A stretch of DNA of 64,000 bases from Asparagopsis taxiformis (Eukaryota; Rhodophyta; Florideophyceae; Bonnemaisoniales; Bonnemaisoniaceae). The first letter of the stretch is position 1; each line of letters begins with the position of its first letter. Of this stretch, positions 41,010 to 53,200 are shown one piece after another. The translations under genes were made by a program, and so were the position numbers. The notes below the pieces were generated by a model. It was not told the DNA's origin, did no database searches, and was given only the letters and a program-made list of their open reading frames with translations. The DNA lies in assembly GCA_030407315.1 (NCBI GenBank), contig JALQPE010001893.1, positions 1-64,000 of the forward strand, read 5' to 3'.

Positions 41010-44000
41010 ATGGACTCCGCTCGCCTCCCCACACTGTCCCCCGCGAATCAACGCTTCTGGAAACGGACCCTTCAGGCCCTCGCTGCAGACCTAGGCCTCG
41101 CCCAGCACCTAGATCCCAGCACCACAGCGCCTGCCGACCCGGAAGAATTCGCCAAATTCAAATTGGAACAAGAAAAACTGAGCCTCATAATCCTATCCAG
41201 CACACCGGAATCCATCGCAACACGCCTATCAGACGACACACTCGCCTCACCACCTCACCTGCTCGCATCACAGATCCTGAACCACCTTCGAGAATCAACC
41301 TCACTACCGCACGCACTTCTAGAAGAACGTGCAAGATCTATTACCCTCACCGCAGACATGGATCTCGACACGTACCTCAGCGAACACGACGCCATGCGCA
41401 TAGAGATGCGCAACGCCAATTACCCCGGCATCGATTCCGAATCCACCACGATCAAGTTCTTACTCCTGGGCCTACGTAACAACCTCGACTACCGCATAGC
41501 ACACGATCTACTCACATTAGACCCCCCCACACACATCTCCGATGTCGTCATACGCCTGCGACGCATGGAAGCGAACATAAAAACCGCACACCAATTCCGC
41601 AGCGAACGCGCACACAGGCACTACTCCCCCCAGCGTTCCCCACCCCTCGCTACCCCAGACGCAATCCGCCCACCAAATGGTGCACATACCATCGCTCGCA
41701 TACACACAACACACAAGAGTGCCGAACACGCCCCAGACACCCCAACACACTTCGTCGACCACTAAAGGCAATCGACCACAAGCCGTTCGCACACAATGTC
41801 ACGCACGTCGCCCCTGAACGCCTGTCTGTAGACCTGGAGTCTCTCACGGACCCCCACAATACTATCGATGTATCTGAACCGGGTAAGTCATACATACTAG
41901 ACTCCGGAGCGCTCCCATCCCACGTCACATCGCCCACACCAAACATGACCCGATGCAGCCCCAACCGCTTCACCAAAACAGCCGCTAACCGCCTATACCC
42001 CATCACCCACACCGGACCCATACAGATACAAGCGAGGAACACGACGCTTCACTTACCTAATGCCGTATGCTCCCCTTCCATCGGCCACAACCTACTTGCC
42101 GTTCACTCAATAGCAGCCAACCACGGCAACGTTACCTTCACCCCTGAAGCGGCTTACCTCCGCCCACATGGAAGCCGAACTCAAATAAAACTTGCGGACT
42201 TCCATAACGGCCTCTACACCTTCCGCGAGGTCACTCAACCCACGTGTCACACGGCCAGAACGACCCGAAATACACCTCCCCCCTCCCCACAGCACTCAGC
42301 CACGAATTCCTCCATCAACTCACGTCAACCCATCCCGGACACCCCAGCTCAAAACACAAGGAGCAAGAAGAAAATACAATGGGATCGACCATGGCGAACA
42401 AAACCACCTCTTCCCCGTCCCAAACCCTCACCACCCACAGTAGCCGCTCCCCCAAAAACGTACCAACCTCCCCCGCCACCACCTCCACAACCAATCCTCA
42501 GCGGTATTGTGCCACCCCCAGCTCACCCCCCACCAACTAGAACACCACAAGTTACACCTCCTGCCGCACCAAGCGCACCAAAACAACAGCACACACCACA
42601 CAAGCCCCGCCAAACCCTACCCCCCTTTTCACACGCAAAATAACATCCCCCAAACTACCCAAACACAGAGCGGCAACGCACCCACCCCATCCCACACCAC
42701 CCGCTCCCACCACACCGTCACCCACACCGACGACAACGTCTCACCGCGACTTACACCTACAACTGGCACACGCCAATCCCCAAACCATCCAAAAAATGTG
42801 CGAGCACCGCATGCTACCCGTACTCGCGAACAACGACGACACGGCCCAACCTAAATTCACCTGCAGTGCTTGCGCAATAGCAAAAATCCGCAAAGCCCCC
42901 CATAAACCGACCACGCACACACACCAACTTGGTCAACATATCTCTTCCGACGTCTGTGGACCACTCACACCTACATCCAGGCACGGCAACCGTTACATCC
43001 TCACATTCGTCGACACAAAATCACGACACATGACCACATACACGATTCCAGACCGCTCTCACATCCCTCAGCTCACTATACAATACTTGGAGCACGTACA
43101 TAACATTCATGGAACCTACCCAAGATTCCTTCGCACAGACAACGCCAAAGAGTACCTCGCTCAGGCCCTCACAAGTGCACTCCACGAACGCGGAATCACT
43201 CACATCAAAACCGTCCCTCACACGCCGGAACAAAACAGCCTCGCCGAACGAATCAACGGCACACTTCTCAACGCAGTTCGCGCAAACTTGGCTCACAGCC
43301 AGTTAGACGACACATTTTGGGACGACGCCTTGCACGATTCCACGTTCAAACGCAACATCACACTCCATTCCACCACAGGCCGCCTCCCGCATACCGATTG
43401 GTACGGAACACCACCAGACATCCAACGCCTATTCGCCTTCGGTCAAATCGGTCACGCCCCGGTTCTTTCCCCCAAAACGAAACTACAACCGCGTGCGATC
43501 ACAGTCAGATACCTTCACGGCATAGACACCAATACTATAAGGGCACAAGATCTGACCACCGGCAAGGATCTACACATGTCTGCACTCAACTTCCACCCAT
43601 ACTACCCGGACCAAGACCCCTCCCACCGCCCATCCATGATATTCACAGCCATTACACCAACCAACCAAAGAGCAACCATACCTTCCGCAATATCAGCCCA
43701 CACGCCCGCCCCAAAATCACATCGCAGCGCTCAAAAATACCCAGACGCAATAGAATGGGCGGAAGCACACGACGCTGAATTACAGAAACTCGATAACATG
43801 CAAGCCATCAAATGGACACCCCGTCACCTGATTCCACCCAACGCCAAGCCCATTCCCCTCACAATGACGTACAGGTACAAGCGAGATAACAATGACAAAA
43901 TCATAGAACGGAAGGCTCGATGCGCCGTCCGTGGCGACATGATGCTCCCACACACCCACTTCGACCCGGCCACAACGGCTACATTCACGGCAGACAAAAC

Positions 44001-45439
44001 CACAATCCGGCTGCTGCTCTGCCACGCATCTGCTCACCGCATACCCATAGAGCACTTCGACATCACGTCAGCGTACCTACACGAACCATTTTCACACAAA
44101 ACCCCCGTATTCATAAAGCAGCACCCCCTCTTCGACGGCTCACTCAAACACCCAGAACCAGCAGGTACACTGGAAAGGAACCTCTATGGAACAAGGCAAG
44201 GCGGCCGCATATTTTGCGACGGCGCCCGCGATTTCCTCACTACCCACAACTTCACACAGCTAAAGTCCGACCCCTGCTGCTTCACAAAATTCACACCCAC
44301 CGGATACATTTTCGTAGCAATGACAATTGACGATTTCCTGGCTTGCGCGACGCACCAACCTCTACTGGACGAACTACACCAGACGCTTTGCACAAAATAC
44401 AGCGTGAAACGGCTTGGCTTTCCGTCCCGCTACCTCAACTGGCATATTACACAAACCCCGCAAGGAGTTCACATAGCCCAACCGCATATCATACGCTCCG
44501 TCGTCTCCAAAACGAATATGACCGACGCCAAACCAATAGAAAGGCTGTACTCCGATGGAATTGACTTATCCCCGCCAGGCCCGGACGAACCCCAAGACGA
44601 CACAATATGCACCACTTACCGTGAAGTCATCGGCGAGCTACGATACCTGACGGACTGCACACGCCCCGAGCTCCAATTCTTCATCAACGCCCTCGCTCGC
44701 GCATCGCACAAACCGACACAGCGACACTGGAAGCATCTAAAGAGACTTATCCGCTTCCTCAAACATACCCCCTCCTTCGGCATCTCCTTCCCCTCCACAC
44801 CCACACGACGATCCACTCATATCCTATGCCGACGCAGATTTTGCTAACGACAAGACCACAAGAAAATCTATCTCAGGCTCATTACACCTACTCCACGGTT
44901 CCCCCATCCACTGGGCCTCCCAACGACAATCTCTCGTTGCACTCAGCACATGCGACGCAGAATTCATATCTATATCCGATACAATCAGACAAACGAACTG
45001 GATCGCTGGACTACTCAAAGAACTCCGCATCATCCCGCAGCAGCACGCCATCACCACATATACCGACTCACAATCGGCACTGCAAATCGCGACACAAACG
45101 GCACCAACTAAACGACGCAAATTCATAGACATACGGTACCACCACATTATCGACAACATCAACAACCAACAAATCAGGCTACTCTACAAACCAACGGACG
45201 AAATGTTAGCAGACATATTTACAAAGCCACTCTCGAACCCCGCATTCCAGCGCATATCAACATCTATACAACTCCTAAACCCTCCCGTCAACGACCAAAC
45301 TAGCTCACCGCCCCTTGGCGACAGGGGGCGTGTCAGGATGCTAACAAACAAGAAGTCGCCAAGAGGCAGTGACCAAATCAGTCAGGATGCTAACAAAAGA
45401 CAGCTGTCCGACGCACCGCCGGGACGCCGGCGAGAGTGA
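41010..45439 (+). pseudogene. Gag-Pol of element F (several frameshifts)
   Basis: Gag starts at ATG 41010 (MDSARLPTLSP). The knuckle WC-x2-H-x4-H-x4-C at about 41684-41730 is in a different frame from the Gag start. It shares a frame with protease SYILDSGALPSH (about 41887) and QARNTTLHL. After another shift near 42640 comes the GPI region (CSACAIAK), integrase (SSDVCGP, RTDNAKEY, ERINGT) and RT with AMTIDDFLAC (Thr codon 44323-44325). A shift near 44805 moves RNase H (YADADFANDKTTRKSISG, LSTCDAEFISI, LADIFTKPL) into a third frame. That frame runs on through the post-pol stem-loop and into the 3' LTR before stopping at 45439. It is not functional as sequenced. Confidence 0.86.
45314..45363 (+). 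other. Post-pol stem-loop with LTR-start copy (element F)
   Basis: A perfect 9-bp stem pairs CTTGGCGAC (45314-45322) with GTCGCCAAG (45355-45363). The loop contains TGTCAGGATGCTAACAAA (45331-45348), identical to the first 18 bases of the F 5' LTR. The real 3' LTR, 17 bp further on, starts with A instead of T. Confidence 0.8.
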
Positions 45440-45512
45440 AACAAACAAAACCTATAAAAGCAGATCACAGACTTACGCAATAAAGAGGTAAGGATTCATT
45501 CTCCTTCTAACA
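45380..45512 (+). repeat. 3' LTR of element F
   Basis: 133 bp, identical to the 5' LTR except for the first base. TATAAAAG is at 45453-45460. Confidence 0.92.
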
Positions 45513-45775
45513 GTTTCAATGAATCTGGACTTTTTTGAATTTGTAAATATTCTTGTCAGATTCCAAGACGCGCAGCCAATTATGAATTGAGAATTCTGCC
45601 GGGCAATTAAATCGAGGAAAAATCTGCAGATTGTCAAGTGCGAGCTCTAGAAAAATGTCGCTCATTGCGCAATTCGCTTACGGCTCTTTTCGGAGTTAGG
45701 ATACCTAGATAACCAGCTCGCATCCCAATTCTAGTCCCGGCACAGATAAAATTTTCTTTAGAGTCTGTGACAGCA

Positions 45776-46141
45776 TATCTACTGCCACCATGCCTGCAGC
45801 AGACATCACACCGGCTATGTGGTGTATCTGGTTTTACATAGTCTGACAGTCGGCGCATACTCGAGGACTAGGACAATAACAATACGTGCACTGACAACAT
45901 GATAGATATGATCAACAAAAGAACCTGGAATTAGACCGTAGAGTCAATGAACGGATGATGGTGAAAGATTATTCATGCAATGAGGAAAAGATACGGATGA
46001 TATGCGGAGAAAAATTCCTTCCGATCGTCCAGCCGGCATAAACTTCTCATGGAAAATTGCACTTCACAGGGTTAGTGCAAACCCAGGTACACCACACAGC
46101 CGGTGTGATGTCTGCTGTAGGCATGGTGGCACAGTAGATAT
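45776..46141. repeat. Foldback-like inverted repeat
   Basis: The left arm (about 45776-45832) and right arm (about 46081-46141) are about 90% complementary over 55-60 bases, centred on TCACACCGGCTGTGT-like sequence and a GCATGGTGGCA block. About 250 bp separate them. No ORF spans the pair. It may be a MITE or foldback transposon. Confidence 0.6.
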
Positions 46142-47266
46142 CCTGTCGCAATTAGAAACCAACGCGATAACAGTTCAACATCCTCCAATGATTGCGATCT
46201 TCAAATCTGTAGTCATTATTGTCCTGTTCAAAACAGTCGCAGTCCTAGAACCCAAAATGTAACGGCGATATTGGGATTTCGCAGCTCGCGAGACTATGAA
46301 CCTCATATATGGAGTGATTAAAGCGTTTTCAGCTCACCACATGCCGCAACTACAATACAATCCCACTTCAGCAGAACAAGTTGTGGTCAGAAGAAGGCAT
46401 GTGTAAGAGTGGAATATGAAAACCCATCGAGAAGCAACCATACAAGTTGTAACCATTCCGACCATCAAGATTCACCTGATGCGACTGTATCCTTTTCTCA
46501 CGTGGAATCACCAACAACGGACGAAAGGTCATTTGGTTTTACAGTATATCAAAAGATCTTCTTACTAGAAAATTACGGATCATGTCGTACGTTTTTTTTG
46601 TTCCAGAGTTGAGGAAAACGAGGCCATCAACGCCACTTCGACAAATCATGTTATCACAAGTCGTGTAATGTAAGCACAATCTTGACCTCTACTGAACTTT
46701 TCTTTTGTTTGTAATAGTAGCGGCAAGCGTTGTGAGTAGCGTCATTCTTTTTTAATCAGTAGTTATCCAAGGCTTCATGTATTTCTTACTGACGCAAAAA
46801 AATCCTAGTTCGTCTTATATATTGATCATATCGCGAGGAATAGGAATATACGCGACCGCTCGATAGATAATCTTGTTTCATACTCTGCCGTGTCATGCTT
46901 TGATGAAGATGCACCATGTTTTTCCGAGTTCATGACAGTAGAGTTATGGAACTTGCCTAATTTTTGCTGCGTGATAAATCGTTCGGCGGGTAGCAACTCA
47001 CTTTTCCAGCTCATTATACAGCTCAGGAATATCTCCATTAGTCTACCACACAAAACAGAATCAAAATATGTGGATGAGAATCTCATCATGTACCCATTAC
47101 ATGATATTGTATTAAACTTGCGTGAGAGAAGCTTGACGTCCATCATCCCTCTTTAACTTTGGGAAGCCTGTCCTGGCTCATACTAACATTTTTTAAACTT
47201 CGTCCACAGATGGAATAATCACCTTAACTATGGTTCCTGTTTCAATTCGTTTCTGAGAAAGTAAAT

Positions 47267-47500
47267 CTGCTGCCATTATGCTTGCAGGTGACATCACACC
47301 GGCTTTGTAGTTTATGGTGTTTTTCCATTTTTGATGAAGTACAGAGCTTTTTGCACGTGTAGGTGTATAAGTACATGTATGTTATAATTCTGTGTGCTAG
47401 AATAAGTATCTTCACCCTATGTATTATGTGTTAAAACGGATAAAACCTCATAAACGGTGTCATTTCTGCTGTAGGCATGGTGATAATAGATTAACTGTCA
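47267..47500. repeat. Second copy of the foldback-like repeat
   Basis: CTGCCATTATGCTTGCAGGTGA near 47270 and TCATTTCTGCTGTAGGCATG near 47460 are opposed copies of the arms at 45776-46141, more diverged and with a shorter spacer. Confidence 0.5.
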
Positions 47501-48506
47501 TATACATAAAATCCAGAGTTGGTAAATAAGGAAACAGATTTAACATCCTTACCACTACCGTTTTCGGCCCAGAACACCACTTGACACTTTGAGACGCAAG
47601 ACTTAAGAACGCAGTTTTACTGCAAGGTTTGCGGGAAGTTCACCTGGCCATACCTGGGGGGTAGGAGTGCTGTAGCACTATCGTTTCGAGGTTAAAATAT
47701 CTACTGCGCGTATTGAAATTCTATAGAGTGGAATATCTCAGAAATATGCACTAGTGGGTGTCGGTGGTCCTATGGGAAAAATGGAGCCTATTATTGTTAA
47801 TTACTATCAGAGAAAACCAGAGCGCTGCATATGGGGCAATTTGCTCTTTCTGTCTAGCTTGAACAGTTGGAATTTGCCCACTAGAAGCTCTAGAAGAACC
47901 CCCATATATACTCAGAGAACATCTAAGGCTATTATCCTGGACAAATATGGGTTCTGAACCTGTGCATCCAGAATCAATGTACCACATGTCCGGTGTGACT
48001 TGGTGGTTGTACGAGGATTAGGGATTTATCCTACAGTAAAAAATGTTCACGCTTCACATTGTTGTACTCCACACGCTACTCGCTTAAGATCTTGCAATAA
48101 CGCAGTGGTGCAATGTCCCATTTCAAACTTTCTAAGAACGATTGCGTGCAATTTCCATTCCGTTCTATGTGCAAGCCAATCCTGGACTACTCTCTCATCT
48201 ACGAAAGTAGGGTTGATGTCATCCTCAGAAAGAATCTTCGCTATGTTCAATCCGTGTATCTCGTAGATCTTTCTCATTTCTCCTTTTTTTCTATGATGTC
48301 AATGACAGTCATCAGAAACTACTTGAATCTGATGAAACATCACGCCTCGCATGCATTATTGTATCATCTGTAGTTTCCATCAAAGCAATGAAAAACCCTT
48401 CCGTATAGGATGTGTATGGATCTTCTACTCGTTCTCAGTAAATTATTACAGAAGTAGCACTACGGATGGAAAGCCGGAAAGGTGTATATGGTAGTCAAAA
48501 GTTCAT

Positions 48507-48514
48507 TATAAAAG
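48507..48514 (+). promoter_or_regulatory. TATA box of gene 4
   Basis: TATAAAAG lies 95 bp before ATG 48609, similar spacing to the TATA-like boxes of genes 2 and 3. Confidence 0.55.
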
Positions 48515-48608
48515 ACCTTCTCAACTGGCCTAGTGAACATTCAATAACTATCAACACAAAATAACTTCTCTTGTGCTGCCCAGTTGGAACCCACAAACAA
48601 CAGAACCA

Positions 48609-49562
48609 ATGAAAACCTTAATCTTTGCTCTACTGCTGGGCACATCCCTCTTCTTTGTCTCAGCATCTCCTGTTTCCAAAGAGATAGCTGCCAAGTTTCT
48701 GTTTTCCGAAGATACTGGTGATCAAACTGAGCACCAATTGTCTTGTCCATTCTGTCCAAGTGTAAAAGGCTCTCGCTCTTTTGCACAGGCTTCTTGCAAT
48801 TCTCCCTGCGCAATACGTCTCGGATGTTTTGTCGAGAACCAAGGTGGTCCCGGTGTCTTTGATTGTTATCGTTGTGTGCCATCGATTACGCCTTCGCCAT
48901 CTCCCACACCAGGCCGACTCACCACAGTTTCTCCTCTTCCATTGCCCACGCCGTCATCGTCTGTGACACCCACACCAGCTGCAACAATTCCATCTCCGTC
49001 ACCAATTCAGTTCCCATTTGTCTTCGGATCGAATCCAACGGTCTTCATCACTCCTGTGCCAGGTGTACCCATTGCTGCACCCGCACCACCCTCATCGTCG
49101 CCGACACCATCCAGTATGTCTACTGGAACTATAATAATTACTCCTTCAACCACTGCTATACCATCACCTAGTGCATCTGCTCTAGCAGTCTCCCCATCTC
49201 CTTCAGTTGTTGTATTCGCAAGCGTGTTCCCCTCTCCATCTCCGTCTATGACTGCACCTGCACCTGCTCCTCCACCTGCGGGAGGCGGACAAGGAGGTGG
49301 ACAAGGAGGTGGACAAGGAGGCGGACAAGGAGGTGGACAAGGAGGTGGACAAGGAGGCGGACAAGGAGGTGGACAAGGAGGTGGACAAGGAGGCGGACAA
49401 GGAGGTGGGCAAGGAGGCGGACAAGGAGGCGGACAAGGAGGTGGGCAAGGGGGCGGACAAGGAGGTGGACAAGGAGGTGGACAAGGAGGCGGACAAGGAG
49501 GTGGACAAGGAGGCGGACAAGGAGGTGGACAAGGAGGTGGACAAGGAGGCGGGCAAGGGTAG
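48609..49562 (+). CDS. Secreted protein with Pro/Ser/Thr stalk and GGGQ repeat tail (gene 4, 317 aa)
   Basis: Function is unknown. ATG 48609 opens a signal peptide (MKTLIFALLLGTSLFFVSAS); an in-frame ATG-like start at 48573 would bury it. A Cys-containing region follows (LSCPFCPSVKG, CNSPCAIRLGC, CYRC). Next is a long Pro/Ser/Thr stalk with SPSPTPG and SPSPSV repeats (about 95-220). The last third is 23 tandem GGGQ units ending in Gly and the stop. The N-terminal plan recalls genes 1-3, but the C-terminal Cys domain is replaced by the glycine-rich tail. Such tails are typical of extracellular structural proteins; that role is inference. Confidence 0.75.
   Translation: MKTLIFALLLGTSLFFVSASPVSKEIAAKFLFSEDTGDQTEHQLSCPFCPSVKGSRSFAQASCNSPCAIRLGCFVENQGGPGVFDCYRCVPSITPSPSPTPGRLTTVSPLPLPTPSSSVTPTPAATIPSPSPIQFPFVFGSNPTVFITPVPGVPIAAPAPPSSSPTPSSMSTGTIIITPSTTAIPSPSASALAVSPSPSVVVFASVFPSPSPSMTAPAPAPPPAGGGQGGGQGGGQGGGQGGGQGGGQGGGQGGGQGGGQGGGQGGGQGGGQGGGQGGGQGGGQGGGQGGGQGGGQGGGQGGGQGGGQGGGQGGGQG
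49281..49556 (+). repeat. 12-bp coding minisatellite, 23 units (GGGQ)
   Basis: Unit GGAGGYGGACAA repeats 23 times without a frame break. The third base of codon 2 follows a C-T-T pattern in much of the array, showing a 36-bp higher-order unit. The coding strand is almost wholly purine. Confidence 0.92.
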
Positions 49563-49801
49563 TAAACGGGAATTGAAGACGAGCGCTAAACATAAGTAGC
49601 TGTGTGAGGTCCGAGATAGCATGCGTTGTTAGTCTACATCGTTGCTCTAGTATATCGAACTATGAAAAGGTGGATGCTGAAACAGTCCTTGAATCCTTTT
49701 GCTACGTTAAACGTGCAGCAACAAGGATTTTCAGGTGTGCAATGTGGCGTGCAACCGGTAGTAGCAGAAGATTGATCGATAAGTGATGCAGTGGCAGTCT
49801 G

Positions 49802-50113
49802 TGTTGGAAATGGACTGCACCACGGTGCTCAGACGGTTTACAGTACACCTTATTTTCACCATTGAATCACCCGCTCCGAAATTCCTATGGCCTCGAGATT
49901 AACATCTCTGTCTCAAGTCTAAGTTGACCTCTCCATTACGATCTCGAGTTTTCCCGTACCTTCTAGAGTACCTTTACTCAAGTGGATCATCCCTGATACA
50001 AAATACAACGCTAGTAGTAGTATAAGTGCAGCGCCACCTCACCCTTCTGAAAAATAAAGGACAACGCAGTAGCACCGCTGCAACTAGCAAGCGAAACATC
50101 TTGGACTCTGACA
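49802..50113 (+). repeat. 5' LTR of element G
   Basis: 312 bp, TGTTGGAAATGG to TTGGACTCTGACA, with AATAAA near 50055. Confidence 0.95.
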
Positions 50114-50127
50114 GGTTATGGGCCCAG
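50114..50127 (+). promoter_or_regulatory. Primer-binding site, element G
   Basis: GGTTATGGGCCCAG, exact complement of initiator tRNA-Met positions about 26-39, as in Drosophila copia. Confidence 0.88.
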
Positions 50128-50245
50128 AGCCTAGCCGCCTCGCTGCTGTGTTCAATTTAACTTCGTGCGACATCCTCACGTTGTCGTTTTCAGTGTACCC
50201 CTTCTCCCATTTGAAGGCCGAAGCATTTGCAGTGCAAACTTCATC

Positions 50246-53200
50246 ATGACAGAGGAAGAAAAGATTCGCATCAAACCATTCGACGAAAATGGTGACTATC
50301 GTCTATGGAAAATAAGGGTAGAAGCAGCATGTGAAGCAAAAGATCTCACAGATGCTCTCATACATGATTCCAACCCATACGAACAAGATAGTCCTAAGAG
50401 GAAGCAATTCGAAGTAGCTCAAAAGAAGGCTAGTCATATCATAATACATGCACTTAATGACAAACCACTTCGTGTAATAAGATCTGTTGTCGGAAGACCG
50501 TTTGAAATGCTTAAGAAGCTGGATGAACGGTATGACTCAAGATCTACTGCTTCTCGAATAACTAAGATGACTGAATTGGTATCACTTCGTTTTAATGATA
50601 TCCAGAAAGATATGGGATCACATGTTGATAAAATGGCTGCGATCATTGAGCAGTTGCAGTCTATGGATACAAAAATACAGGATGAGCTTGCCGTAGCACT
50701 ACTGGTCGCATCCGTACAAGCACCAGAGCTTGCGCCTGTCACTGCTGCCATTAAAACACTTTCTGACGAAAGTGCGAACTGGCAAGACATTACACAACGC
50801 CTGATTGAAGATCAACGTACTTTCAGGAATAAGATGAAACTCCATCGTGCGAATACTGTCACAAATGCTCCGTGTCAGATATGTGACCGCCGAGGACATT
50901 CTACAAAAAAATGCTACCTGAATCCAAAAAATCCTAACAACCGTCTCAACTTGAGCAATGGGAATACATCTAAAGATGACTCGTCTAATAATGCCGAGAG
51001 AACCGATGCAAAGAACACCGATCCCAAGGACAAGAAGGCCAATAAGAAGAAGGACATTCGTGCCGCAATTGCAATGGTTAATGCAGCAACACCTGGATCA
51101 TATAGGATGATGCTGGACTCGGGTACTACTGCACACATGACCAAAGATCCCCGTATCTTATGCGAGACATCTACTTGCAACATACCGATTGCTCTAGGAG
51201 ACGACTCAAAGATAAATGCTGAGGTAACAGGATCACGCACAGTGCACTGGAATAATGATTCACGTATTACCACTGTTCAACTATCGAATGTTCTTGCTGC
51301 TAGAAGCCTTTCCATGGATCTACTCTCTATTCCTGCACTTACCGCAAAAGGAATTTCTGTTCTATTCACAGAAAAGAAGGCTTTCATCATTGATATGGAG
51401 GATGATAAATCTATCATTGGAGTCGCAAATCGCGACAGTAACGATCTGTACTTCATTGGTACACACGAAGAACATGACTGCCAGAGTACAATCGATTCAA
51501 GCGAGGATATAGATGTGAATGCATGTATAGCAGTTACGGCTCATGAAGAATTCGACAAGAATTCAAGCAGAGATGATTATCACACTTCTGTTGATCATGG
51601 TAACAGCAATGAGGATCTGTACACTGCATCGAGAGATGCAGAGTTTAAAGTCAACTATAGTGAAAGCGTTGGAGATTCAGAAGAAGAAATCCAATCATAC
51701 ATTGGAAACATTGATCTGAAGACAGTTCTACCTACAAAACAATACATATCCACACAAAACGAAGATCATCACGTGAAATCATCTATGAATGAACAAGTTT
51801 GGCATAAACGCCTATCACACTTTGGGTCGTCAAACCAGATCAAGGAGATGTTGAAGTCAGGCAAACTCCCTTTCATATCCGAGGGAGTTTTCAGTTGTGA
51901 TCCATGCGCTACAGGAAAGTTCAGGCGCAAATACAAAGGGAGTATTACAAAAGAAATTATACCAGGGACTTTGCATGCCGATCTCGTCGGTCCAATTTCC
52001 CCACACTGTCGTTCAGGAAACATTTATTTCCTTACAATTGTTGATGAGCACTCCCGTTTCATAGAAGTTGAACCCCTCACATCTAAGAGCGACACATCTA
52101 GAGCGCTATTGCAGTTCATTGTGTGGTTTGAAAGGCAGACTGGAACACTTGTTCGTGTACTTCACACTGATGGTGGATCGGAATTCTTCCCTGCACAAAG
52201 TGAGCTTCGGAAGAAAGGTGTCGTAATTAACAAAACATCACCATACACTCCTGCATCTAATGGTCTTGTAGAAAGGTGTCAAGGTACACTACTTTCTGCA
52301 ATACGCTCTGTACTTAACGAATCAAAGCTTCCTCTCTCATACTGGAGTGATGCACTGCAATGCGTTTGCCAAAGCAAGAACGCAATGATACACTCTACTA
52401 CGAAGGAAATACCGTATGAAATGTTATTCGGTATATGCAATCCACACACAAAGCATCTTCGTCCGTTTGGATGCAAAGCAATAGTAGCACCAAGCAGGAA
52501 ATCATCCTGCAAACTTGAATCACGTGCAGTACATGGGATTAACTTGGGTCACGTCAAGGGTGGATTGTACAAAATATTGTGTAGAGATGGTGTCATAATC
52601 ACAAAGCATGTCCGTTTCAACGAAAGAGAATTTCCTGGGTTGCACTTATTCAGTGCAGAAGACAAGAATAAAGAGTCTGACAGCGGGGCATCAGTTTCAC
52701 ATCATTATTTTCATGCTCTAAGCAGCACAGAAGACTCTCATTCAGATGGTACTTTTGATTCTGATGACGCCGAAGCCCCCTGCGAACATGTGCAGCAAGA
52801 TTATGAATCCGAAAATTACAATGTCGATGTTGCAAATTCAGGCAATGCAGCAAGTGAAAAAGGCGATGACAATGACTACAATGATGACATTATTACTATC
52901 ACGGACTTATTCTCTGAAACTTTACAAGATTCTGAGGAGAGCGAACCTGAAGAAACAGTATCTACATCAGAAGTGCCACGAACGTCAGCTGCTTTACCAC
53001 TTACGATTACAACATCTGATGAGCCGTCTGTGAGGGAAGCTCTAGCATCAAATGAACGAAATCATTGGATCAAGGCTATAAATGAAGAATTTAACTCGCT
53101 CGAAAATGCTGGTACATGGAACACAAGCAGTTCAACCCTTGCAACTAAGCCGAACATTGCACTCCCATCTGGCATTATTTTAAAGCTGAAAAGGGATGAG

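Larger units (their letters stand above)
40792..45512 (+). mobile_element. Element F: short-LTR copia retrotransposon, decayed coding region
   Basis: LTRs of 133 bp at 40792-40924 and 45380-45512 match at every position except the first base (T in the 5' copy, A in the 3' copy). No TSD was found, so recombination or loss is possible. TATAAAAG (40865-40872) and AATAAA lie in the LTR. Its codon usage is rich in C and A, as in B, C and E. Confidence 0.93.
45513..48500. other. Intergenic region with inverted repeats, no named gene
   Basis: Two pairs of inverted repeats (45776-46141 and 47267-47500) share the core GACATCACACCGGCT or its complement. A short block at 47989-48020 matches 13649-13690 (ACCACATGTCYGGYGTGACTT). 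Small ORFs (for example 88 aa at 46890) have no recognised domain. Confidence 0.45.

Noticed and set aside
46890..47156. 88-aa ORF with an overlapping 106-aa ORF on the other strand
   Set aside because: No domain, signal peptide or homology is visible, and the region is A+T-rich with repeats nearby.
49281..49556. CRISPR-like array
   Set aside because: Units are contiguous 12-mers with no spacers, in a coding frame.
49203..49622. Minus-strand Leu/Ser-rich and plus-strand DKEVDKEA repeat ORFs over the minisatellite
   Set aside because: A 12-bp repeat without stops is open in all frames. Only the GGGQ frame has a signal peptide and continuity with the stalk.
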